This document shows, piece after piece, positions 1-8,953 of a stretch of DNA of 64,000 bases. How positions within the stretch are numbered: position 1 is the stretch's first letter; every line of letters starts with the position of its first letter. Under the pieces are notes generated by a model that had not been told where the DNA came from, did no database searches, and saw only the letters and a list, made by a program, of their open reading frames with translations. The translations under genes and the position numbers were made by a program. Source of the stretch: UBA822 sp965249775 (lineage in GTDB: Bacteria; Gemmatimonadota; Gemmatimonadetes; Longimicrobiales; Gaopeijiaceae); assembly GCA_965249775.1 (NCBI GenBank), contig OZ252253.1, forward strand, positions 2,046,001 to 2,110,000, given 5' to 3'.

Positions 1-49
1 AAGAACGCATAGGAGCTCACGCGCTCACCCCCGCCCGTACCCTCCGAGC

Positions 50-1294
50 TCATTGGGCCGGCGCCTTGCGCAGTACCAGGGTCGCGTTGCTGCCACCAAA
101 CGCAAATGAGTTCGAGAGGGCATACTCCAACTCCGGAGCCTCCCGGCCGACCAGCGGCACGCAATCCAGATCGCACTCCGGGTCGGGATCGGTGAGGTGT
201 GCGGTTGGCGCGATCCGGCCGGTCTGCAGCATGCGAACCGTCAACGCAGCCTCCAGGGCACTCGCGGCCCCGATCAGGTGGCCGTGAACCGACTTCGTGG
301 AGCTCACCGCCAGCTCGTCGGCGTGCGAGCCGAAGGTGTTTCTGATGGCCTCCGACTCCACTCGATCTCCGAGAACCGTGCCCGTGGCGTGTGCATTGAC
401 GTACCCGATGCGCTCGCCCCCGACGGACGCGTCCTCCAGCGCCAGGCGCATTGCACGAGCCTGACCGTCTGGAGAAGGCTCGGTAAGGTTGTACGCATCG
501 CTGGCAACACCGTAGCCCACGATTTCTGCCAGTGGCTCCGCACCTCTGGCTCGAGCTGCATCATCGCTCTCGAGCACCAGGACGATCGAGCCCTCGCCGA
601 GAACCAGGCCCGTCCGCTCCGTGTCGAACGGCCGGCTGGAAGCTTCGGCGCCGGCTACATGCTCACTCGCGAGGACGCTCAGCTCCCTCCACCCGGCCAG
701 CGCCCCAGCGTTGAGCTGTGCTTCAGCGCCACCGGCCAAGGCGGTATCGAGGTATCCATGTCGAATCGCCCGAAACGCCTCGCCGATCGCCACTGCCGAG
801 GAAACGCAGGCGATGGAGTAGGTCATGGTCGGGCCGGTAATACCGTATCGCATGGAGATGTGGGACGCCGGACCGCTCGCCATGATCATCGGCGTGCTCG
901 CGGCTCTCAGCCTCTTGGGGGGATCCGACAGATAACGCTCGTAGTGAGCCTGGAGCTCGTCGGAGCCGCCCAGTGCACACCCAATGTAAATGCCTGCCCC
1001 CGTCGGTCCAGCACCGGATACCAACAGGCCCGATGCCTCGAGGGCCCGATGCGCCGCAACGACGGCCATCTTGGTCGCCCGTGTCATGAAGCGTCCCGAC
1101 AGGGTGGGGATCAGATGGCCGGGCTCGAAGTCGACGGGTGACAGAAGCATGTCGCAACTCGACCCGTTGGCCTCGACCCGCACCTTCCGAACCGAGGATT
1201 CTCCGGCAAAAACCCGATCGAACACGTCGTCCAGGTCGCCCCCGTGGGGAGAGACGACACCGATCCCTGTGACGAACGTGCGGCGAACGGCCAC
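50..1294 (-). CDS. Beta-ketoacyl-ACP synthase (KAS I/II, FabF-like)
   Basis: Condensing enzyme of the thiolase fold that elongates acyl chains on acyl carrier protein. The 414 residues carry a complete Cys-His-His triad: Cys163 in SIACVSSAV, His302 in VNAHATGTVLGD and His339 in STKSVHGHL. Length is normal for FabF. It is the last gene seen in the minus-strand lipid operon, starting only 5 bp after the acyl carrier protein gene, so the two probably work together. A housekeeping fatty-acid role is possible. Because serine palmitoyltransferase lies in the same run, a role in building the acyl chain for sphingoid-base synthesis is a reasonable inference. Bases 1-49 follow its stop and are too short to assign. 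Confidence 0.9.
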   Translation of the reverse strand: MAVRRTFVTGIGVVSPHGGDLDDVFDRVFAGESSVRKVRVEANGSSCDMLLSPVDFEPGHLIPTLSGRFMTRATKMAVVAAHRALEASGLLVSGAGPTGAGIYIGCALGGSDELQAHYERYLSDPPKRLRAASTPMIMASGPASHISMRYGITGPTMTYSIACVSSAVAIGEAFRAIRHGYLDTALAGGAEAQLNAGALAGWRELSVLASEHVAGAEASSRPFDTERTGLVLGEGSIVLVLESDDAARARGAEPLAEIVGYGVASDAYNLTEPSPDGQARAMRLALEDASVGGERIGYVNAHATGTVLGDRVESEAIRNTFGSHADELAVSSTKSVHGHLIGAASALEAALTVRMLQTGRIAPTAHLTDPDPECDLDCVPLVGREAPELEYALSNSFAFGGSNATLVLRKAPAQ

Positions 1295-1299
1295 GCGGC

Positions 1300-1566
1300 T
1301 CAGAGTCCCTTGGCCTCGATCAACTCATCGGCTAGGGCTGCCGCCTCACCCAGGGTGGAGAAATTGACCTGCTCGGTGGAGAACTTGATGCCGAACTCCT
1401 CTTCCAGCTCCCTCACCATCTCCATCGTGGAAAGGGAATCCAGGCCAAGCCCCGCCGGCGAGGCGTTGGGCACCAATTCTCCGGTGTTCACGCCAAACTC
1501 TTCTACCAAGAGCTTGACGAGAAAATCGTAAGACTTCAACGGAGCCTCCAACCTGGTTTTGAACAA
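1300..1566 (-). CDS. Acyl carrier protein
   Basis: Small acidic carrier of 88 residues. The phosphopantetheine attachment motif is LGLDSLSTMEMV, with Ser44 as the modified residue, followed by the usual acidic recognition helix (RELEEEFGIKF). It lies between the reductase and the ketoacyl synthase genes of the lipid operon. In Caulobacter sphingolipid loci a dedicated acyl carrier protein supplies acyl thioester to serine palmitoyltransferase. The same role is inferred here and is not shown by sequence alone. The first ten or so residues precede the normal ACP fold, so the real start could be slightly downstream. Confidence 0.9.
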   Translation of the reverse strand: MFKTRLEAPLKSYDFLVKLLVEEFGVNTGELVPNASPAGLGLDSLSTMEMVRELEEEFGIKFSTEQVNFSTLGEAAALADELIEAKGL

Positions 1567-1625
1567 CAGTCACGGGGGGATCGGAAGTAACATATCATCC
1601 CAGAGCGATTTCCGCCCGTTAGACT

Positions 1626-2612
1626 CTACAACCAACCCTCGCGGCGATACCATGCGCCGGTGATCCGTGTTCCCTCCTCGAAGGAAATTTGAGGCTTCCA
1701 CCCAAGCGCGGCTTGCGCCTCACCTGAGTCGCACACCCAGTGTGGAGCCAAGAGATCATTCAGCTTGTCGCGTGTCAACATGACTGCACGTCCCATGATC
1801 CTTCCGTAGACTTCGCTACCCAGAGCCGCCCCATACATCAGGAAGCGGGGCACCCGAACTCGTAACCAGGCGCGTTTACCGAGTGCGCGTTCGATATGGG
1901 CGATCATTCCGTCGAAAGACTCCAGGCCCCCGTCCTCGACAAAAAATGTAGAGCCGCTCGGTACCTTCACCTCGAGTGCCTTGACGCACGCGGCGGCACA
2001 GTCCGTGGCGTAGATTGCGCTCAACATGGAGCTCGCCGAACCCGTCAAAGGCAGCACGCCCAGCTGGACCGATTTGAAGAAGGGGAGAATCTCCCGATCT
2101 CGAGGTCCGTAGATCAAGGGTGGCCTGATGATCGTGATGGGAAGCGCTGATGCCTCCGCCAGAGCGGCTTGTTCTGCAGCCAGCTTGCTCCGTCCATAGT
2201 GGGTCACGGGATTGGGGGCCGCATCAGCCGGGAGAGGACGTCCATCCTGGCTGGGCCCCATCACCGACAGCGACGAGACCAACACGAAGCGATCGATATC
2301 GGGAGCGTTGTGTTTCACTGCATCGAGCAGGTTGCTCGTCCCCCGCTCGTTCGTCTCGTGGAAGTCGGCCGGCTGCCTCGCCTTCACCAAGCCGGCGGCA
2401 TGGATAATTCCGTCCACACCCTCCGTCACCGCGAGTAAGCTGTCTTTGTCGCTCAAGGTGCCGGACTGAAGAGTCACATGCGCGAGCTTCTCCAGGAATC
2501 GGGTGTCACTCGTCGGCCGGACCAATGCACGGACATCGGCACCCTGGTGATCGAGTTGCTCGGCAATATGAGAGCCGAGGAACCCGGAAGCTCCGGTCAG
2601 CAGGATTGGCAA
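1626..2612 (-). CDS. NAD(P)-dependent epimerase/reductase of the extended SDR family, candidate ceramide reductase (CerR-like)
   Basis: Extended short-chain dehydrogenase of 328 residues. The N-terminal dinucleotide-binding motif is GASGFLGSH, and the catalytic YxxxK is THYGRSKLAAEQ near residue 145. The fold resembles 3-beta-hydroxysteroid dehydrogenase/epimerases. It sits between the serine palmitoyltransferase gene and the ACP gene. In Caulobacter the NAD-dependent epimerase-like CerR next to spt and acp reduces the 3-keto group of the ceramide intermediate, and the same gene neighbourhood is the basis for proposing that role here. A nucleotide-sugar epimerase is the main alternative, but the C-terminal half is more like the steroid dehydrogenase branch. 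The family call is firm; the substrate is inferred. Confidence 0.8.
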   Translation of the reverse strand: MPILLTGASGFLGSHIAEQLDHQGADVRALVRPTSDTRFLEKLAHVTLQSGTLSDKDSLLAVTEGVDGIIHAAGLVKARQPADFHETNERGTSNLLDAVKHNAPDIDRFVLVSSLSVMGPSQDGRPLPADAAPNPVTHYGRSKLAAEQAALAEASALPITIIRPPLIYGPRDREILPFFKSVQLGVLPLTGSASSMLSAIYATDCAAACVKALEVKVPSGSTFFVEDGGLESFDGMIAHIERALGKRAWLRVRVPRFLMYGAALGSEVYGRIMGRAVMLTRDKLNDLLAPHWVCDSGEAQAALGWKPQISFEEGTRITGAWYRREGWL

Positions 2613-2688
2613 AGACTGTCGCCTCCTTTTGGCCGATCGTCCGATCCCGTGGACGCCCGATACGCCGTCGAGCGGATCCGACGACGAT

Positions 2689-3921
2689 TCAAATCACCCC
2701 GAGCTCCGTACCAACGCTCCGGAGGGCTTCGAGGCCCCGATCGAGGTGTTCGCGCTCATGCGTGGCCATATAGCTGGTGCGCAACAGCGAGTGCCGCGGC
2801 CGCACGCCCGGCGAGATGAACGGATTCGTGTACACGGAGTAATCCTCCAAAAGCGTTCTCCAGAACTCCAACGTTTGCGAATTATCACGAATGTAGATCG
2901 GGATTACGGCACTCTCGGTGTCACCCAACTCGAAGCCCATCCCAGTGAGCTCGTCCTTCATGTAGCCGTAGTTCTCCCTCAACTTGTCAACCCGCCACGT
3001 CTCTTCCTGCATTACGTCGAACGCGGCCATCGCGGCCGCGATACTGGACGGCGCACCACTGGCCGCAAACATGAAGGAGGGCGCAAAGTGTCTTACGTAA
3101 TCCAGCACCTTGCGTTCTCCGACGAGATACCCACCGACACTAGCGAGGGATTTGCTGAAGGTGCCTCCAATCAGATCGATATCATCCTCTAATCCGAAGT
3201 GGTGCGGAGTTCCGCGCCCTCCGGGTCCGATGACTCCGAAAGCGTGTGCGTCGTCCACGAAGAGCCTTGCACCATGCTCCTGGACCACAGGGATCAACTC
3301 GTCGAGCTTCGCGATGTCGCCCTCGACGCTGAACACGCCGTCGGTCATCACGAGTGCGGATTCATTGGCTTTCAGCTTCGAGAGTGCGCGGTCCAAGGAA
3401 ACCGACGCGTTGTGCCTGAACCGGACCATCCGTCCGCCGGCCGCCTGACCCAGCCGCACACCGTCGTAGATCGACGCATGCACGCTTCGGTCGACCACGG
3501 CCACGGTGTCCTCCGCACCGAGCAGGGCAGAGCCCAAGGCGAGGTTCACCTGATAACCGGTGGTGAAGACCAGGGCGGACTCCCTCCCATAGAACGAGGC
3601 GATCTTTTCCTCGAATTCTCCATGCAGCTTCATAGAGCCATTCACGAAGCGCGATCCCGTCATGCTCGTTCCGAACCTGGCGATCGCGGCGACGGCCGCC
3701 TCCCGAACCTTGGGGTGCGTCGTCAGACCCAAGTAGTTGTTGGAGCCGAACATCGTCACACGTTTGCCGTCGATCACGGCCTCGGGTCCGTCGTTGTAAT
3801 CGAAAGGCTTAAAGTAGGGGTAGACGCCTTCCCTTCTGGCGTCGTCCGCAGCATGGAACTCGTACGCCTTGCTCAACACGTCGGAGACGCGTTCAGACAC
3901 CTTGGGGGCGGGTTCAGACAC
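2689..3921 (-). CDS. spt: Serine palmitoyltransferase (alpha-oxoamine synthase, PLP-dependent)
   Basis: PLP enzyme of 410 residues that would condense serine with an acyl thioester to give 3-ketosphinganine, the first step of sphingolipid synthesis. The Schiff-base lysine is Lys257 in GGTFSKSLASVGGYL. Cofactor residues include His148 (DRSVHASIYDG), Asp223 and His226 (FVDDAHAFGVIG). The N-terminal MFGSNNYLGLTTHPKV and C-terminal NPFISPGVRPRHSLLRTSYM segments resemble bacterial serine palmitoyltransferases more than BioF or Kbl. Glycine C-acetyltransferase and 8-amino-7-oxononanoate synthase are the alternatives. The neighbouring ceramide-synthase-like, reductase and ACP genes favour the sphingolipid assignment. 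About 150 bp without a gene separate it from the glycosyltransferase upstream, so it may have its own promoter. Confidence 0.85.
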   Translation of the reverse strand: MSEPAPKVSERVSDVLSKAYEFHAADDARREGVYPYFKPFDYNDGPEAVIDGKRVTMFGSNNYLGLTTHPKVREAAVAAIARFGTSMTGSRFVNGSMKLHGEFEEKIASFYGRESALVFTTGYQVNLALGSALLGAEDTVAVVDRSVHASIYDGVRLGQAAGGRMVRFRHNASVSLDRALSKLKANESALVMTDGVFSVEGDIAKLDELIPVVQEHGARLFVDDAHAFGVIGPGGRGTPHHFGLEDDIDLIGGTFSKSLASVGGYLVGERKVLDYVRHFAPSFMFAASGAPSSIAAAMAAFDVMQEETWRVDKLRENYGYMKDELTGMGFELGDTESAVIPIYIRDNSQTLEFWRTLLEDYSVYTNPFISPGVRPRHSLLRTSYMATHEREHLDRGLEALRSVGTELGVI

Positions 3922-4072
3922 TTTGATGCCGGCGGTCGATGGAATTCCCGAAGAGAGAACGGTTGTGGTGAGTCATATGTCACAGGACAGCTGGGGTTCG
4001 TCCCGGGAGCTTAGGGTCGTCGATCGCCTCGCGTCAATTGGACCAAAGGGCAGGCCGCCTCGACACTGACAA

Positions 4073-4768
4073 TCAGAGGAAGCTGTATAGCAGCACGGCG
4101 GAGACCGCGGCGCCCGCCGCGAGCCACTTCCAGTTGTCGTGGAAGAAGTTGATCACCCGAGTGTCCCAGGCCGCCCAGGTGTTCCCTCGAAGGTGGCCCA
4201 CGTAGGCGGCCTCCGGGTCACCGTGCCCGTGCTCTTCCAGCGTAAGGATTCGCATGCCTTCTGTCGTACCGTGTTCTCGCAACCGCCCGGTCAGGAAGAG
4301 AGGGCCCGCCGTCGTGAGGACCCGCAAGTGTCGCGGCCACACCCTGCCCCACTTCGCGTAGGCCCGCGGAAGGGAGGCGACCGCATGGTGGAAAAACGAA
4401 TGTCCCTCGACCGAAAGCATGAATTGGCCCGACACGCCGAAGGGCGTCGTCCTCGGAAGCACCACCTCGGCGTCGAGGAGTCCGTCGATCGGGCGGAGGC
4501 ACACCAGGTCCAGGTCGGCGTACAGGCCTCCAAATTCTCGGAGAATCACATACCGCGCGGCATCGACCCGCTGAATGGCTTCAGGATAGGCCTCATACAG
4601 GGGGACGAGCTCGGGCGCACGCTCGTGCACGAGTGCTGCCAGGTCCTCGTCGGTCCAGAAGCGGTACTCCCAGTCGGGGTGAGTCTCACGCCAGCTTCGC
4701 TGGGCATCGAGGAACCGGACCGGGACGTTTCGATCCTTCCAGGTCTGGTGAATGATGCGCGGAATCAT
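4073..4768 (-). CDS. Glycosyltransferase with DXD motif (GT32/OCH1-like), C-terminal membrane anchor
   Basis: Sugar transferase of about 231 residues if started at the ATG at 4768, which overlaps the stop of the upstream gene as ATGA. It opens with MIPRIIHQTWKD and has RYVILREFGGLYADLDLVC with the DXD metal/nucleotide-sugar motif at Asp85-Asp87, typical of the Gly_transf_sug family. That family includes yeast enzymes that mannosylate inositol-phosphorylceramide. The last 20 residues (WLAAGAAVSAVLLYSFL) form one membrane helix, consistent with a membrane-bound lipid acceptor. Its place directly behind the ceramide-synthase-like gene suggests it glycosylates a sphingolipid. The sugar and acceptor cannot be read from sequence. 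Confidence 0.8.
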   Translation of the reverse strand: MIPRIIHQTWKDRNVPVRFLDAQRSWRETHPDWEYRFWTDEDLAALVHERAPELVPLYEAYPEAIQRVDAARYVILREFGGLYADLDLVCLRPIDGLLDAEVVLPRTTPFGVSGQFMLSVEGHSFFHHAVASLPRAYAKWGRVWPRHLRVLTTAGPLFLTGRLREHGTTEGMRILTLEEHGHGDPEAAYVGHLRGNTWAAWDTRVINFFHDNWKWLAAGAAVSAVLLYSFL

Positions 4769-5925
4769 GGCGAGCCCCCGGGTGTGGCCTCTAGCGACTT
4801 CTCGTAGATACGCCATCGCTTATGGGGTTCCAGATCCATCCCCTCGAGGGGAGCAACAAGCGCCTCGTTGTCCTCGAGAATCCACGACGCCTCGGCCCCT
4901 TCGGCCCCAATCTTTTGCGCACGGCGAGCTACCTCGAAGGCGAAGAGCGGGAAAAAGCCCCGGTTCCGGTACTCCCGCCTGAGGCCCAAGGCGACGACCC
5001 TCCCGCTGAGGATCTTCGGGAGTCCGAACAGGAGACGGGCAATATTCCACGGCCAGAGCCTTCCCGACGGCATCCGCCGAAGCACCCGGTTCATGTCACG
5101 TGCGATCATGATGAACCCGACCGTCTTGCCGTCGAGCTCCGCTACGAAGGCGAAATCCGGATGTAGGACGGACTTCAGATCCTTCGCGATGTGCCAGAAA
5201 TCCTCCCATGAGGGGGGGACGAAGCCCCAGTTCCCCTCCCATGCCTCGCAATAGAGGTCGAAGGCAACTCGCACCTCCTTTTCCATCGTGCCGAAATCCC
5301 ACTCTCGAAACCTGAGGCCGGTCTTCAGAAGCGTTCGCTCCGCAAGCCGACACACCCGATCCGGAACCGCGAATTGGTCCCCGGCGGGCACATTGTATCC
5401 GAGGAGGTCCCGGGCCTTACCGTAACCGGCCGCTTCGATCAAACGACCGTAGTAAGATGGATTCCACGGCGTCATGATCATCGGCGGTAGGTCGAATCCG
5501 TCGACGAGCGCACCAACCTCATGGTTCATCGACGGGTTTACGGGACCACGCACTGAAGTCATCCCTCGATCGCCGAGCCACCCTTCCGCTCGCTCGAAGA
5601 GCCCGTTCGCGGCCTCTTGATCGTCACGACAATCGAAGAAGCCGAAGAAGCCGACTCGATCATCATAATGGTCGTTGTGCCTTCGGTTCTCGATCGCCGC
5701 CACCCTCCCGATGGCCTGGCCATTACGCTTCGCGATGAAGAGGGCCCGCTCCGCCTGCTGATAGAACGGGTTTCCACTTCGATCCAGGCCGTCCCTCACG
5801 ATCGCACGGAGAGGTGGAATCCAACCGGAAGAGACGGGTTGGTCATGGACCCTCCAAGCTGCGTCCACGAAACGCGACATGCCCCGCCGGCCCTCCACCT
5901 GGGTGATCTCGAGAGACGAGCTCAC
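4765..5925 (-). CDS. GNAT-fold N-acyltransferase, candidate bacterial ceramide synthase (bCerS-like)
   Basis: Protein of 386 residues starting at a GTG that overlaps the upstream stop codon (GTGA). It resembles the uncharacterised-looking GNAT family that includes the Caulobacter bacterial ceramide synthase. Typical stretches are RGPVNPSMNHEVGALVDGF, MTPWNPSYYGRLIEAAGY and a C-terminal acyl-CoA-binding-like region (VVALGLRREYRNRGFFPL). In the pathway it would N-acylate the sphingoid base or its 3-keto form. The gene is sandwiched by 4-bp overlaps between the sulfotransferase and the glycosyltransferase, so the three are certainly co-translated. Family recognition is from memory of the sequence pattern; the enzymatic call rests on that plus context with spt and the CerR-like gene. 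Confidence 0.72.
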   Translation of the reverse strand: MSSSLEITQVEGRRGMSRFVDAAWRVHDQPVSSGWIPPLRAIVRDGLDRSGNPFYQQAERALFIAKRNGQAIGRVAAIENRRHNDHYDDRVGFFGFFDCRDDQEAANGLFERAEGWLGDRGMTSVRGPVNPSMNHEVGALVDGFDLPPMIMTPWNPSYYGRLIEAAGYGKARDLLGYNVPAGDQFAVPDRVCRLAERTLLKTGLRFREWDFGTMEKEVRVAFDLYCEAWEGNWGFVPPSWEDFWHIAKDLKSVLHPDFAFVAELDGKTVGFIMIARDMNRVLRRMPSGRLWPWNIARLLFGLPKILSGRVVALGLRREYRNRGFFPLFAFEVARRAQKIGAEGAEASWILEDNEALVAPLEGMDLEPHKRWRIYEKSLEATPGGSP

Positions 5926-6863
5926 TTCGAGGCACTGCCGAGTCGACGAACCGACGTGAAGTAGTGCATGTCCGATTCGCTCCTGAAGAATCGGATAAGA
6001 GAGTCCACCAGCCAGTTGGACAGGTCGCTGTGGACCTTGGATCTACTCGCCACGAGCACGCCGTAGATCCATCGAAACAGAGGCTTCAAGAAGGGCAGAA
6101 CGATCAGACAGTAGTCGGAAGTGCTCCGGGACAAGCCGGACGAGGGCGATTCGAAAAACGTAAGATCGTCACCGTGCTGGTCCAGCCCGCGCGACGAGAA
6201 GAAGGCCTCGATGTCCTCGTCACTCGTATGATTTCCCACCTGCTCGCCGATGGCATCGAGAATGGTTCGGGTCATCGTACCGTGCCCGTCGCGATTCACC
6301 AGGGTCGGAGTGATGGGGCCCTCAGCATCGAGAAACTGTGCCAGCCGCACTCCGAACTCGGCCTCCTCGATATTCATGACCAGAAGCTTCCCCTTCCGGT
6401 CACCGAAGTAGCACATCACGTGTTTGTGATATGAGTTCCGGATCCGGATCCAACGCATCACCGCTCGCTCACGGTTATCGAGGACCCAGCGGTTGATGAC
6501 CCAGGCAACGAATCCGAGTGGAACGTATTGTGTGAGGGCCCAACGAACGGCCGTCCGGGATCGCTCGACCGCCTTGTGTCGGCTGAGCACCCAGTGCTTC
6601 AGCGGTCTCGTGTTGAGGACGAAGAGAGCCTCGGGATAGAGATCATCCAGATTTCTGATCGAAGCACACTCGCCATCGAAGAACGCCTCGAATTGGTCCA
6701 GTCGGTCCCGATTCTTCGTGATCGACCAGTCTGTCCACTCTGGCGTATGGGCGGATCGATAGCCGAGCTGATCGCAGAAAATTCTGTGCAGCGTGACCGT
6801 ACCGGTCTTGTTGAAGCCTACGCAGAAGACCTTGGGGTTCCCCCGGTCGCCCTCGTCAGCCAT
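5922..6863 (-). CDS. Sulfotransferase family protein (PAPS-dependent type)
   Basis: Protein of 313 residues with the 5'-phosphosulfate-binding P-loop VGFNKTGTVTLHRIF at residues 15-29. It moves sulfate from PAPS to an alcohol acceptor in characterised family members. The middle and C-terminal parts show the loose Sulfotransfer pattern, with NTRPLKHWVLSRH as the likely 3'-phosphate-binding segment. No signal peptide or membrane helix is evident, so it should act on the cytoplasmic face. It is the first gene of the minus-strand run leading into the ceramide-synthase-like gene, and the two overlap by 4 bp. A lipid or glycolipid acceptor is therefore a reasonable guess. Promoter elements in the 233-bp divergent gap to the ABC transporter are not clear. 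Confidence 0.78.
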   Translation of the reverse strand: MADEGDRGNPKVFCVGFNKTGTVTLHRIFCDQLGYRSAHTPEWTDWSITKNRDRLDQFEAFFDGECASIRNLDDLYPEALFVLNTRPLKHWVLSRHKAVERSRTAVRWALTQYVPLGFVAWVINRWVLDNRERAVMRWIRIRNSYHKHVMCYFGDRKGKLLVMNIEEAEFGVRLAQFLDAEGPITPTLVNRDGHGTMTRTILDAIGEQVGNHTSDEDIEAFFSSRGLDQHGDDLTFFESPSSGLSRSTSDYCLIVLPFLKPLFRWIYGVLVASRSKVHSDLSNWLVDSLIRFFRSESDMHYFTSVRRLGSASK

Positions 6864-7096
6864 GCCTATCCCTCACGATGGTACAGAAGGTCCCTCGCAC
6901 AAAGCTCCTCTGGTTCACAGGGTCCTGGAGTTCGGTCGGCTTGGAATCTGAAAGACACTGCGTACTGAGGCAACGCGGCAGCAAGCGTGCCGGTCCAAGG
7001 CCCGAGCCCGGTCGTTCACGACCTCGGTGAGTGCTATACTCAGCGTTGGAAGAGACTCCAGTACTGCAGATGGTCACCTAGAGGTCCGACGTCCGC

Positions 7097-8953
7097 ATGG
7101 CTGCACCGCAAAAAGAGATACGAGCGACCCCCTTTGGCGTCCTCCGCCACTACTGGCGGGTAGCCGAGGTCAAGGCATGGCACCTCGTCGTGCCGATCGT
7201 CTTGATTCTGATCGCATCTGCGTTCGAAGGAGCGTCGTTCGCACTTCTCATCCCGCTCACGGACGCGGTGGCGGTAAACTCCTTCGACTCCCTTGGAGAG
7301 TCGAGATGGTGCGGATGGATCCCCGGGCTTGTGCCAGACGGGCTAGACCCGTCGGCGCGAGACGCGTACCTGGTGCTCTGTATCGCCGTCCTGATGATTC
7401 TTGGACGCGTGGGGAAGCTTGGACTCGGATACGCGGCTCAGCTCGTCGTGACACAGCGCAACGAACGGTACCGGGTTCGCGTCGGGAAGGAGACGTTCGG
7501 GAGGGTCCTCGGATTCGGGCGGCAGTACTTCGACGGCCAAGCGATCGGCAGAATCGATGCGGAGATCGGCTGGTCCAGTTCGGTAATCGGGCTCCTGACC
7601 GCGGCTCAGGAGCTCTTCCGTGTCGTCGTCTCATTGTTGGTCAAAGCCGGCGTGATGATCGCGATCTCGCTCCCCCTGTCCATCGCTTTCATCGTTACGC
7701 TGCCGTTAGTGCAACGCCTGGTGGTCGCGGTCAATCGAGCCGTGAAACGCATCTCGGACGAGGGAGTGGAGGTAGACCGCCAGATACGCGCACAGACTCT
7801 CGACATCCTGGGGGGCATTCCGCTCGTAAAGGCGTTTTCGCAGGAAAAGACCGCCTCGAAGATGTACGAGAAGGTTCTCCGTAAGGGGAAGCGTGTGGCA
7901 GTACGGCGCGACCGAGCGATCGGCATTCGTTACCCCATCGAGGAGATCACAATCCTCCTTGCGATGCTCCTCGTTCAGGGCGTGTTCATCTATGCAACCG
8001 GCGATTTTCGTCCAGCCGACCTGGCCGCTTTCGGTGCCTTCCTCATCATACTTCAGCAGGCACTTCGCGACTACAAGGTGATCAGCCGCTTCAGCCTGCT
8101 CATCTTCGAGGAGCTTCCTCGCTTGGAAGCCGTGGCCGGCCTCTTTTCCGACGAGGGCAAGTTCATCGTGACCTCCGGTGACAAGACGTTCGGGGGGCTC
8201 GAGCACGAAATCGACGTGCGCAATCTGAGCTTCCGGTACGTGCAGGGTCCCGAGGCGTTGGACGACCTGAACGCGACGATCGCCGCCGGCAAGGTCACGG
8301 CGGTCGTCGGCTCGAGTGGAGCGGGGAAAACGACCTTCGTCGATCTCCTCGCTCGCTTCTACGACTGCGAGCCCGGCACAATCCTCTTGGATGGCACCGA
8401 CATCCGGGAGTACTCCCTCCCGTCGCTGCACTCGCGGATGGCGATCGTCAGCCAGGATGTGTGGTTGTTGAACCGGTCCTTGCGTGACAACCTCAAGTTT
8501 GGGCTCGAAAGGACGGTGCAGGACGAGGAGTTGATCGGAGCCCTCGCCGACGTCGAGCTCGACGGTCTTCTCGGAGGCTTGCCGGACGGTCTCGACACGG
8601 AGGTAGGCGACAGGGGAGTCCGTCTGTCAGGAGGCCAGCGGCAGCGGATCGCACTCGCACGAGCCCTCTTGCGAGACCCGGACATCGTGATTCTCGACGA
8701 AGCGACATCGGCGTTGGACAGTGTAATCGAGCAAGGTGTAGCGGACGCGATCAAGAGACGGCTGGCGGGGCGCACCCTGATCGTTATCGCGCACAGGCTC
8801 TCCACCATACGAGACGCGGACCTCATTCTCGTCCTCGAAGGTGGCCGAATCGTCGAACGCGGCACTTGGCATGAGTTGATCGAACGCGGTGAAGCTTTCT
8901 ACGAACTCTATCGGGCTCAATCCGAAGAGGACGCGCCAGTTCTCCTCAAGTAA
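7097..8953 (+). CDS. ABC exporter, fused membrane and ATPase domains (MsbA/lipid-exporter type)
   Basis: Half-transporter of 618 residues. The N-terminal six-helix domain (about residues 20-330) is followed by an ATPase domain with Walker A GSSGAGKTT near residue 403, signature LSGGQRQR near 510, Walker B DIVILDEATSALDS near 530 and switch histidine in IAHRLST near 565. All motifs are intact, so a working homodimer is expected. Members of this class flip lipid A, glycolipids or lipid-linked sugars across the inner membrane. It is transcribed divergently from the sphingolipid-type operon, so export of that lipid is possible. A general MsbA or a peptide exporter cannot be excluded. Its 3' end overlaps the convergent glycosyltransferase gene by 37 bp. 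Confidence 0.88.
   Translation: MAAPQKEIRATPFGVLRHYWRVAEVKAWHLVVPIVLILIASAFEGASFALLIPLTDAVAVNSFDSLGESRWCGWIPGLVPDGLDPSARDAYLVLCIAVLMILGRVGKLGLGYAAQLVVTQRNERYRVRVGKETFGRVLGFGRQYFDGQAIGRIDAEIGWSSSVIGLLTAAQELFRVVVSLLVKAGVMIAISLPLSIAFIVTLPLVQRLVVAVNRAVKRISDEGVEVDRQIRAQTLDILGGIPLVKAFSQEKTASKMYEKVLRKGKRVAVRRDRAIGIRYPIEEITILLAMLLVQGVFIYATGDFRPADLAAFGAFLIILQQALRDYKVISRFSLLIFEELPRLEAVAGLFSDEGKFIVTSGDKTFGGLEHEIDVRNLSFRYVQGPEALDDLNATIAAGKVTAVVGSSGAGKTTFVDLLARFYDCEPGTILLDGTDIREYSLPSLHSRMAIVSQDVWLLNRSLRDNLKFGLERTVQDEELIGALADVELDGLLGGLPDGLDTEVGDRGVRLSGGQRQRIALARALLRDPDIVILDEATSALDSVIEQGVADAIKRRLAGRTLIVIAHRLSTIRDADLILVLEGGRIVERGTWHELIERGEAFYELYRAQSEEDAPVLLK

Noticed and set aside
2689..3921. 8-amino-7-oxononanoate synthase (BioF)
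   Set aside because: No biotin genes are nearby, and the C-terminal NPFISPGVRPRHSLLRTS segment and neighbours fit serine palmitoyltransferase better, though a phylogeny would be decisive.
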